Of a DNA stretch of 64,000 nt, positions 31,201-43,200 are shown one piece after another. Every line of letters starts with the position of its first letter. Positions within the stretch are counted from its first letter, which is position 1. The DNA lies in NCBI GenBank assembly GCA_963924555.1, contig OZ004590.1:3628501-3692500 (forward strand), written 5' to 3'. Source of the stretch: Crambe crambe. Taxonomy: Eukaryota > Porifera > Demospongiae > Poecilosclerida > Crambeidae. The translations under genes and the position numbers were made by a program. The notes beneath the pieces were generated by a model. The model did not search any database, was not told the origin of the DNA, and saw only the letters and a program-made list of their open reading frames with translations.

Positions 31201-34200
31201 AGTTGGAGAAGTTCCTGAACCATGCCATCACTTTCAATCGACTGAAAATAGACACTGAGCAACGTGGTCATCAGCATTTGTAAACTTTGGAAACAGTGTG
31301 GCTTGATTCTCGACAAGACACTGGGAATTATCACCCCATTCATCAAATTTCTCTTTGATCTTGGTATAGGCCTCACTCATTTCCAAAGTTGAAGTTTTCA
31401 TGTGTCTCCAAAAAAGGACCAGTAACAATTCCTAATGCCTTGCATCCAGCAATAGTGCGGTTAGACTTAAAATCTGCTAAACTGCTTGCAGAAGTAGATT
31501 GAGATTGGATCCATGATGAGATAAGGGTCATTCCATTTCAAATCAACCAAAGATAAAACGTGACCCCTCCAGATATTTGTCAAATTCGGTGAAGTTAGAG
31601 TACGTATAGAGTATTGCAGCCACACCAAATTTCAGCTCCATCCATCGAGTATTCTTGGACTTGTGGTAATTTGAAAGTCACCATACTTTAATTCCTGCAA
31701 CTTCAGTAATTTTTATCATGGAGATTTGGGTCTAGTACCATCTTGAAGCTCTTTCTATGCCCTTTCAGATGAGTAGATATAGAGCAATTTTGAAACTGAA
31801 AATGAACAATGGCAGGCTGTGACCTTTGACCTTTGTTATTTCAAAAAACGCTGCTGCAATTTCAAATTTTTTTCTGAACCCTTAATCTTCAAAATGACAC
31901 TGCATGATACTCCCTGAAAGAGCATTCAAAGAGCTTCAAAATGAGATGACTAGCATGAGGTCTTTAGATATCAGAGATCATTATTATGTACAAAAGACAC
32001 CATATTTTGCTGATCCCAAAGCAATCCCAAATTGAAACTTAGGGAAGTTAAACAAGTCCATGAGACTAAGTTACAGTAGACATCATTTGACCTTTAACCT
32101 TTGCTGTATAGAAGCATAGCAACCTATTACCTACTTTCTCACACTTGTTAGTTGCTCTTCAGTCCTTCGATAAGCAATTCAATCACCTAACTCTTGATTG
32201 CCAACAGCCACAACAATTGGTGATTTATTGTAAGTTTGAAGGACTGCATGTAGCCAAGGGCGTATCGACCCGCCTTCGGCAGGTCGATACGCCCTTGATG
32301 TAGTTAACAAGAAAGTACTTGATTTGCTGTAAGCTCTAGCTAAATGGAAGAAAAAAAACTAGAATTAGGTAGAATAGATATCTGAGGCATAGAGCCAACA
32401 AAGGCAAGAATTTTATAAAGATGAATGGTAACAAAGGTCAAAGGTCACACATTGTACTTTAACCTTTCAGTTTCAAAATACTTGTGCATGGTACCCCACC
32501 TAAAAAAGAGCATTCAAAGAGCTTCGAAATGACACAAAAGTCGCATCTATAGCATGACTACCAACAAAGTTAGGGGTCTTCAAACATCAGAGATCATAGA
32601 AAAGACACTGATATCTCATGATCCCAAAGCAATCCCAAATTGAAGTTAAACAAGTTCATGAGACTAAGTTACAGTAGAAAAAAAAATTGAAATAGCAGCA
32701 GCTTTTTTTTTGAAATAACAAAGGTCAAAGGTCACAGCCTGCCATTGTTCACTTTCAGTTTCACAATTGCTCTATATCTACTCATCATCTGAAAGGGCAT
32801 AGAAAAAGCTTCAAGATGGTACTAGACCCAAATCTCCATGATAAAAATTACTGAAGTTGCAGGAATTAAAGTAAACCTAATTTACTCAAAATGGTGACTT
32901 TCAAATTACCGCAAGTCCAAGAATACTCGATAGATGGAGCTGAAATTTGGTGTGGCTGCAATACTCTATAAGTACTCTGACCTCACTGAATTTGACAAAA
33001 ATCTGGAGGGGTCACGTTTTATCTTTGGTTGATTTGAAATGGAATGACCCATAACTCAAATAATATACACCTGCAGCATCATAGAAGAGAATGTTGAACC
33101 TGTTTCCTCAAAACACAGCCAAAGGGAGCTTCTCAATTCCCTTGCAACGTAAGAATGTGCGGAAGAGAGTGGAACACCCAGCCTATTCTGAACCCCAACT
33201 GTGGAAAACTTTGCAAGCTGTTCTTATTAGCCATTGAGTGTTTGAAGAACGCTTGTCTTGAGAATTTTCCTTGTCGAAAGTTGACTCCCATAATTTAAGA
33301 GTATGGCTTCAGCAGCATCTGCTAAGCCAACAAGGAAGTGTAGACCACAAAAAAGTTCATTCTTGTCAGCTCTTCATCAGACATGTCATGCCGTCCAGCC
33401 ACAACATCAGGCAAAATACTCTGCCAGTAGCTAATTCCAAACTTGGTAATCCCATCTGTCTGGAGAGTCCAGTTGTCCACAATGCTATGTGACAGCTCCT
33501 CCCCCAACTGTGCTTGAGTGATTCACCATCATGTTGCAGAGAACACTTCATTTAGGGAGGCAATCTACTTCTTTATGAGAAATCCCTTTCAGAACAGCAG
33601 CTTTAATATTATTGACACAAACTTCATGAAAAAATGAAGGAAGTAAGTGAATTATAACAGATCAGTGATTCCCAGATTTCTAAGCTGAAGAGGAGAATAG
33701 ACAGTATTCAACATTAAGCTATGTACTGGAAGTCAAAGGCTGAAATACATATTGAAGACACAGAATTTGTTGATACTGCTTGCGGAAGAAATTGCTCAAG
33801 GAGGAAAATTTAGACTTGTGTGAAAAGGTGGAACCAATAGCTGAATCTAGTAGCAGCATATGACCTTTGAAAACGGGAAATACACCAATGATGTAGGAGC
33901 CTGTTGCTATATAGCTAGGTAGTGGATATAAGATTTAGAGCCTGTTGCTATGAGCTGCTATCATTACAGGTTTAATTTCAGCGAGGAGCACAGCAAGCAA
34001 GCTGACTCTCAGGTCATGACTCATTGAAATTTTAAATATATCAGAGAGTGCGCTAGCACTCTCTAGGAGGGATGGCGGGTCAAAGGTCATAAGACTGTAT
34101 AAACTAAAAACTCTTCTTTCTCTTCTACCCTTACTCTACAGGTTCTCAGAAGGCTACAGTGAATTATTACATCTACAAAGAAGAGAGGAGAATGTTCCAA

Positions 34201-37200
34201 AACCAAAAATTCATTCGCTAACATGAGAAAAACACGATGTCTAAAATTGACTTTTGTTTTTTTTCTTTATCAGAGAGTGCGCTAGCACTCTCTAAGTAGG
34301 GATGGCGGGTCAAAGGTCATAAGACTGTATAAACTAAAAACTCTTCTTTCTCTTCTACCCTTGCTCTACAGGTTCTCAGAAGGCTACAGTGAGATACTAC
34401 TTCTACAAAGAAGAGAGGAGAGTGTTCAAAAATCAAAAATTCATTCGCTAACATAAGAAAAAAAACGATTTCTAAAATTGACTTTTGTTCATTTTCTTTA
34501 TCAGAGAGTGCGCTAGCACTCTCTAAGTAGGGATGGCGGGTCAAAGGTCATAGGACTGTATGAACTAAAAACTCTTCTTTCTCTTCTACCCTTACTCTAC
34601 AGGTTCTCAGAAGGCTACAGTGAATTATTATATCTACAAAGAAGAGAGGAGAATGTTCAAAAGCCAAAAATTCATTCGCTAACATAAGAAAAAAACGAGT
34701 TATAAAATTGAGTTTTGTTCTGTTTCTTTATCAGAGAGTGCGGTAGCACTCTCTAAGTAGGGATGGCAGGTCAAAGTCCATAGGACAGTATAAACTAAAA
34801 ACTCTTCTTTCTCTTCTACCCTTACTCTACAGGTTCTCAGAAGGCTACAGTGAATTATTATATCTACAAAGAAGAGAGGAGAATGTTCAAAAGCCAAAAA
34901 TTCATTCGCTAACATAAGAAAAAAATGAGTTCTAAAATTGACCTTTCGTTCTTTTTCTTTATAAGGCCACTACAACTTGATTTCCTGTTTCTGGTCAGGG
35001 ATTTTCCCACAACTGATGCGGGCGGGCGGAGTTTCAGCATTACAGCAACTAGTTACATGATCTCTTGTACTTGTATAAACAATCACACAATCACATAATG
35101 TAACCATGATACTTGTACTGTACAATGATTATAATGAGTACAATCTTTGCATTGAGGTATAAATAGTCAGCATCTGGAGCAGGCTCTACAGACGAGGCAC
35201 TGTAGACACATATCAGTGGATATATTGATGTACTCTTCACTGCAAGAATGTACTGCAAGAATGTACTAACTGTTCACTGCAAGAATCTTCCAAGGATAGA
35301 TTATTAGATTGACAAAGAACACTGCAATTCACTAAAGTTGTTTGCTAAAACAAAAAAAATTAATAAATAATATAAATCCTCTAGCTACATTATCACTGTA
35401 GCTACAAAAGATTACTGAGAAATTGATCCTAGATATTTATTTTCACAGTTAAATACTCACCTATTCAGGGATCAGGTGCATAGAAGTCACTTTCCACAAC
35501 GAGCTGCTTTACTGCAGGCTACTACGCATGCGCATACCGCGTGTTTCCCAATTTGTTGATAAAACATGCGGGCGGCTGACCAGAAACAGGAAAACAAGTT
35601 GTAGTGGCCTAATAATAATAATGTATAAGATCGACGTACCGACTTACTGGCTATAGTCATCAAAATTCTGCTTTGGCCATCTGTTAGAGCGGCACCTAGA
35701 GGCTGATCTTTTGCTATTAGTTTTGACTAAGGCTCTACTTCACTATTCGATAGCACTCGGAACACTGCTAATCTTTCTACGCCATTTTGAAGGGGGCGGG
35801 GCTTATGGGCGGAGCCACGTAAGCTTAAGTTTAGCTATAGCCAAGGTCTTCATTCATTATCTGATGATGTTCCAGTCACTCCTTGCTGAATTACAGTACA
35901 GATGCTCATCCTATAGTAGCATTATAGCCAGTACTTTGCTGTAGTGTAGTCAGCTCACTTCACCATGCCATGTACATGTCATTTACATTGCTGTTGCTGT
36001 AAAGTTTTATATCAACAAAACTTAAATAGCTAAACAAATTCTTCAACCAGAGACACTGTATGTACCTACAAAAGAGGTTTATGTAGAGCTGGCTTTGTAT
36101 AGTACTGTACTGTAGCCTCCCTCATTCAACTTCAAGCACTAAGAAAAAGGATAGAAACAAGTGAGCGTAAAAAATTTCTTGAAATAAAAAGGTTAAGTAG
36201 GGATAGCCTAAAATCTAGCTGGGCTATCTATAATGTGCTGCAGCCTCGTATGAAAAAAATCTTCGCGATATTACCTCATAAAAGGGGTGGGGCAATAATA
36301 GCAGTTCTCCTCATATAACACCTGCACAGGATGTGGCCATTTGATGGCATCCACTATTATGATCACTACACCAAATGCATAAACTCCCCATACTCCTCCC
36401 TCAAGCAAGACATACGTACCATCTCAATAATTATTTCAGTGATCACATATGTAACAATTAGCTAATGCTGTTCACTTTTTAAAATGTTCACTCCTTTCAG
36501 TACTCCATTACACTGCAGATGATCATCCTTCAAACTCTCCTCCCTGAACAGAATGAAATACTGATCATTAAATAAATTTAGTTCAATCAAGGAAGCCTTT
36601 AGTGTCTATCAATTTTCATAATCACAAAGAAAAAGAATGCAAACAAGTGAATGCAAAAAATTTCTTCGAAATAAAAATGTGAAGTAGGGATGCTATTATA
36701 ACTGCATCGAAGCAGTATGGCCCAAAAATCTAGCTGGAATATGTATTATAACTGCATGCAAGAGAGTGAACTTAGTGAAGTGACCCTTACCCATCATCAA
36801 GTACAAGATACTATTCCTACTTCACTCCCTTGGCCCTTGATCATGGGAGTGAAGTAGGAATAGTATCTTGTACTTGATGATGGGTAAGGGTCACTTCACT
36901 AAGTTCACTCTCTTGCATGCAGTTATAATACATATTCCAGCTAGATTTTTGGGCCATACTGCTTCGATGCTGCAGTACTTGGTTTTCATAATGAAGCTGC
37001 AGTTATAATAGCATCCCTACTTCACATTTTTATTTCGAAGAAATTTTTTGCATTCATAATAATAATAATGTATAAGATCGACGTACCGACTTACTGGCTA
37101 TAGTCATCAAAATTCTGCTTTGGCCATCTGTTAGAGCGGCACCTAGAGGCTGATCTTTTGCTATTAGTTTTGACTAAGGCTCTACTTCACTATTCGATAG

Positions 37201-40200
37201 CACTCGGAACACTGCTAATCTTTCTACGCCATTTTGAAGGGGGGCGGGGCTTATGGGCGGAGCCACGTAAGCTTAAGTTTAGCTATAGCCAAGGTCTTCA
37301 TTTATTATCTGACGATGTTCCAGTCACTCCTTGCTGAATTACAGTACAGATGCTCATCCTATAGTAGCATTATAGCCAGTACTTTGCTGTAGTGTAGTCA
37401 GCTCACTTCACCATGCCATGTACATGTCATTTACATTGCTATTGCTGTAAAGTTTTATATCAACAAAACTTAAATAGCTAAACAAATTCTTCAACCAGAG
37501 ACACTGTATGTACCTACAAAAGAGGTTTATGTAGAGCTGGCTTTGTATAGTACTGTACTGTAGCCTCCCTCATTCAACTTCAAGCACTAAGAAAAAGGAT
37601 AGAAACAAGTGAGCGTAAAAAATTTCTTGAAATAAAAAGGTTAAGTAGGGATAGCCTAAAATCTAGCTGGGCTATCTATAATGTGCTGCAGCCTAGTATG
37701 AAATAAATCTTCGCGATATTACCTCATAAAAGGGGTGGAGCAATTAATAGCAGTTCTCCTCATATAACACCTGCACACCTGCACAGGATGTGGCCATTTG
37801 ATGGCATCCACTATTATGATCACTACACCAAATGCATAGACTCCCCATACTCCTCCCTCAAGCAAGACATACGTACCATCTCAATAATTATTTCAGTGAT
37901 CACATATGTAACAATTAGCTAATGCTGTTCACTTTTTAAAATGTTCACTCCTTTCAGTACTCCATTACACTGCAGATGATCATCCTTCAAACTCTCCTCC
38001 CTGAACAGAATGAAATACTGATCATTAATTCAATCAAGGAAGCCTTTAGTGTCTATCAATTTTCATAATCACAAAGAAAAAGAATGCAAACAAGTGAATG
38101 CAAAAAATTTCTTCGAAATAAAAATGTGAAGTAGGGATGCTATTATAACTGCAGCTTCATTATGAAAACCAAGTACTGCAGCATCGAAGCAGTATGGCCC
38201 AAAAATCTAGCTGGAATATGTATTATAACTGCATGCAAGAGAGTGAATTTAGTGAAGTGACCCTTACCCATCATCAAGTACAAGATACTATTCCTACTTC
38301 ACTCCCATGATCAAGGGCCAAGGGAGTGAAGTAGGAATAGTATCTCGTACTTGATGATGAGTAAGGGTCACTTCACTAAGTTCACTCTCTTGCATGCAGT
38401 TATAATACATATTCCAGCTAGATTTTTGGGCCATACTGCTTCGATGCTGCAGTACTTGGTTTTCATAATGAAGCTGCAGTTATAATAGCATCCCTACTTC
38501 ACATTTTTATTTCGAAGAAATTTTTTGCATTCACTTGTATGGATAATAATAATAATAATAATAATCAGATCGACGTACCGGCTTACTGGCTATAGTCATC
38601 AAAATTCTGCTTTGGCCATCTGTTAGAGCGGCACCTAGAGGCTGATCTTTTGCTATTAGTTTTGACTAAGGCTCTACTTCACTATTCGAGCACTAGCTAA
38701 TCTTTCGACGCCATTTTGAAGCGCACGTCAGTAGGGGGCGGGCTTATGGGCGGAGCCACGTAGGCTTCTTAGTCGTTTAGGTAGCTTATCTGATGATGTT
38801 CCAGTCACTCCTTGCTGAATTACAGTACAGATGCTCATCTTATAGTAGTATTATAGCCAGTACTTGGCTGTAATGTAGTCACTTCACCATGCCATGCACA
38901 TGTCATTCAGCTACATTAAAGTTTTATATTAAATAATAGACAAAACTTAATAGCTAAACAAATTCTTCAACATGTACCTACAAAAGAAAAAGATAAGGTT
39001 TATGTAGTACTGTACTGTAGACTCATGTCAAATTAATAATCACTGCATGTATACTCTCAGCTTACATTCAACTTCAAGCACTAAGAAAAAAGGATAGAAA
39101 CAAGTGAGCACAAAAAATTTCTTCTAAATAAAAAGGTTAAGTAGGGATAGCTTGAAATCTAGCTTGGCTATATAATGTACTGGTAGCCTCGTATGAAAAC
39201 AATCCCTACTTTTACAACTGCCATAGCTAGCTATAGGTAGTAGATGTAAATGTAGGGATTGTTTTCATACGAGGCTACCAGTACGTACATTATATAGCCC
39301 AGCTATAGATTTCAAGCTATCCCTACTTAACCTTTTTATTTAGAAGAAATTTTTTGTGCTCACTTGTAATAATAATAATAAGGATAATAAATAGCTATAA
39401 GATCAACGCCCCGACTTACTGGCTATAGTCATCAAAATTCTGCTTTGGCCATCTGGATAAAATCCGAAGGTGCATTTTGTGAAGAACCTCGCTGCCAATG
39501 TCTTAGCAGTGTCTTAGTTATTTAGAAAATGTAGGATAAAACCCATGCTAGCTTTCAAAACTTACTTCGTATCAGCTCTTCTCTTCTTAAGGATGTGGAT
39601 ACTAGTGGTCCCATAAGCTACAAAGTTTGGAAGAACTATAGTCTTTGTTCCTATTGATCTAGAACACTACATCTTTGACAAGAAGCTTAACAGCAGTAGT
39701 TGCAGCTGAAAATGACGAGATAATTTTTTTCTATTAATTGATTACGTGATTTTACATTCTTTGTTGAAACCCAATGTATGTAGGTGAACAACCTAGACTA
39801 TAAAAGAAGTAACTATCAAGCTGACTCATTCAGCAAGCTGAGACTCCATATCTTAGCATGCAGGCTCTAGCCAGTGTTCTTACTCACAAAGATACACTGG
39901 TAAGATACCTAAGTGCCTTATTAAAGGCAAAAGATCAAAGCATATCATTTTCTAACAAAATATTAATGAAAGTGTTATCAGATTATCAGTCTTTTTTTTA
40001 CTTTTCACCTCCTACTATACTGAGCATGTGCACTTGCTCCACAATGGTTTGCATTTCCCTGAAATTGAACTTAGCTATACTAGTGCTTGGATAACAAGTG
40101 AGAAGGAGGGAAGACTCTTTGATCAGTGAATTTTCAGCCAAGACCATACTGAATTGATGCCAATTTAGGAAGTACATGAATTAGTGATATTAGTAGCCTT

Positions 40201-43200
40201 AAGGTATGGCCCTGCTTATTGAGGTCAATTGTTGGTTGCATGCAGTGGCCCATATTATTATGTGTGTAGTAACTTTTGGTGCAGGTGCAGCTACTACTAA
40301 TCTTATGGCTGAACAGAATGGGATCAATAGTGTGCTAGTCACCTGGACTCCACCATCACCTCCACCTAGTATGGGGTACCGGATAACAGTTGACTCAACA
40401 GATTTCAGTGCTGGTATTGGTGTTACTAATTCCTCTGCAACTTCACGCACCATATCACTACAGTCAGGTGTGCGCAATATTCGTATGAGGGCCCTTTCCC
40501 AGCACTATCCTAGTGAGATAGTGGGACCAGTGGAGGTCACTGTGAAAGGTAAAATTGCTGTGGTACTATACTCCAGACACTTTGATAATTTATACTATGA
40601 ATAGATTTTCTAATGCCAACTGTCACTTCATCATTATTAACTAACACATCAGTCTACATATCCTGGTCCCAGTCTGAGGGCAGCCTAGTAGCGGATTATT
40701 ACACCGTATCAATACGGCGTAGTGATCAACAATTCTGTCTCATGTCTCTGGATAAAAGAACGATGAACATTAATGCTACTTCTGTGAATATTTCCAACCT
40801 TTTTGGATCTAGTACCTACACTGTCATGATCACTGCCAAGGCATATAATAATTCCAGGACATCAACTTATAATTTCAGTACACCTTTAGCTGGTAAGACT
40901 GGCTTAGTCTCTGGGTGATCAATGTAAGCCCATACACTTATTATTAGTGGAGGAAATCACTGCATGTCATTATGGCACAGATGTATAATTATACGTGTGC
41001 AGTTCAAGTGGCAGAGTATAAGTGTATGCATGAACTCATCCAGGAATGAGTAACTGGCTGAAAATTTCTATGAATAGAGAGAGCAGTTAAATACAGTGGG
41101 ACTGGTTGCTATAATTATGGAATGTCTCGTAGAAGAAACAAACAATATCTGAAAAAGGGACAAGCTTGTTGTACATTGCCGTTATCTTGTTGTTTGAACT
41201 TATTTACTATAAGAGGAAACCAAGGGTCTAGGAAGGACAGTCCAATCAGGTTAGAGTGAAGTCTTAGGAAATATGTTCCTGGGGAATTATGACTTTGTGT
41301 TATGGAATAGAGCATTATAAAAGGCCTCCATCAAAACCAGCACAATATTAGTTATCTGATGGTTCTTCAAATTAAGTTAAGTGCCAATTTAAGCTCAAAT
41401 AGATTAGTATTTTAAGTAAAAATTTTATCCAAAATATACAGCCCCCACTGGATCTCCACAGGTTATCACTCCTCCCTCAGTGACTGCTAGAAGTGTCAAT
41501 GTGTCCTGGAATGAGATTGAGTGCATTGAACGTAATGGGATGATCACTAATTACACTGTGGAATTCTCATCATTGGGAAGAAATGTAATTCCTGATGTGC
41601 TGATGGTGAATGAAAGGAGATTCACTGCTAGTGGACTCACTCCTTTCACTAACTACACCTTCCAAGTAGCTGGAGTCAATAGCATTGGTGCAGGACCACT
41701 CTCTGATGTGACCACTATTCAGACAAATGAAGACAGTATGTTAATTCAAAGCTTGTGTTATATATTTACTATCAGATTCTATAATTTTCATAGCCCCTGG
41801 ACCTGTGCTGAATCTTTCAAATCAAACCAAGTTCACTTTCATACGCCTCACTTGGGCTCTCCCTGCTAATCCTAATGGAATCATTATAGGATATGAAATC
41901 ACTTACAGAGTTAATGGCAGTGCTCCTGTGGCAGTGAATGAAACAAGGACTGCCATGTACACTATCACAGACCTAAATCCACAGACTAGAGTGTCTGCTT
42001 CAGTCAGAGCATACACTAGTGTAGGTCCAGGAGAACCTTCTAATCCAATTAATCTGACTACACTTAGCCTGTATGGTGTACCATGTGAGTTCTATAGTTC
42101 AATCAAAAAAGCTAATGATCGATGAAGGTACATGTATTAGCTACCAGCCTATCGGGCATGACTAATGTTTGAAAGACGGAATGTATAAGGAAATAGAATG
42201 TCATGCAGTAATACTATTGCTTATAACTACTTTTTCTATGAATGTGTCCCTTTGTCTAACTGGTTTGGGCGTATAGATTGATCATGATAGCTACCTTAAA
42301 CTTGGTAATACTCTATACATCACTTCTGATCCTCCCTACACCCTGAAGTAAATTTAGACTCGGAAACAAAGAGGAATGTAATTACTGTTGCCTGTCCACT
42401 TGCTGCAGTATAATGCTTCAGCATAACTTGTGGAGTACCATGATCATTCATTGATGATAGCTAGCTATAACTGACTTTTCTTACTTTGTTTTACAGTATA
42501 ATGTATGTACTTTATAGCTATGGTGATGAATATTAAGGTTGAGAATATAAATGGTACTTCAGTCAGAGTATCATGGGACGGAGTTAACATCATGGAAATA
42601 ACCGGCTACATAGTTTACTATAGTATTGATGGACAACTTGGTGGACAGATGAACATCACAGTTCCCAAAAATGAAACCTCAGTAGTGATTGGTAGTTTGA
42701 TGATTTACAACCTGTACCACTTTCAAGTTGTAGCCATAGTGGAGGAAAGAGGTAAGCTTATCATGGGACAGAGATCAATGGAAATCAGTGTGATACCAAC
42801 AGAAACACCTGGTTCAGGTAACTTTGCTTGTCCATTAATTTTATGAAGAATTCTTTTATGAGTAGCTACTACTTATACTGGTCATTAGATTCCTCTGCGG
42901 CTGTAATAGCTGGAGGAATAATAGCAGCCATTGCTGTCATGGCCATCATAGTGGTGATCATCTTACTGGTGTTGTGGTCACAAAGGTAAAATGAATAGCT
43001 AATAATAATATGATCTATTTTTCTATTTTCAATTCAGGAAGCATCGTGCTCCTGTTAAGAAGTCTGATGTGGATACTACACGTTATGGAGTCCCTCTGCT
43101 GAACAATAAAAGGCCTTCAGATTCAGATTCAGGTATTTATTTGATGATGTGTTTATAGCAGGTTCACTTCAGTCAGCATGGCCTTAAGTGGCAAGTATAG

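Larger units (their letters stand above)
35613..39453. repeat. Large tandem repeat, three units plus a stub
   Basis: Unit markers AGATCGACGTACCG at 35629, 37075 and 38567 and AGATCAACGCCCCG at 39400 give periods of about 1446, 1492 and 833 bp, each preceded by an (AAT)n run. Units 1 and 2 are almost identical over 1.4 kb; unit 3 is diverged with a different central palindrome. Each has CTACGCCATTTTGAAG and GGGCGG boxes near its start and ends in a large foldback. ORF 35711-35944 is not preserved meaningfully. Confidence 0.88.
28758..40284 (+). other. RPTP-B 11.5-kb intron between Ig2 and FN3-1
   Basis: The corresponding A intron is 390 bp. Content from left: 28800-30800 no gene or repeat I can name; 30840-33560 decayed transposon gene split by a 1.5-kb inverted-repeat element; 33560-34040 nothing; 34041-34960 tandem repeat; 34965-35609 Harbinger-like element; 35613-39453 large tandem repeat; 39454-40284 no recognisable feature. 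Confidence 0.7.

Noticed and set aside
34317..34915. Minus-strand ORFs in the 230-bp repeats
   Set aside because: The frames merely follow the tandem repeat and break at unit boundaries; no domain and no matching frame in the solo copy at 5750.
34041..34960. CRISPR-like array
   Set aside because: Units are contiguous 230-bp tandem repeats without spacers, in an animal genome.
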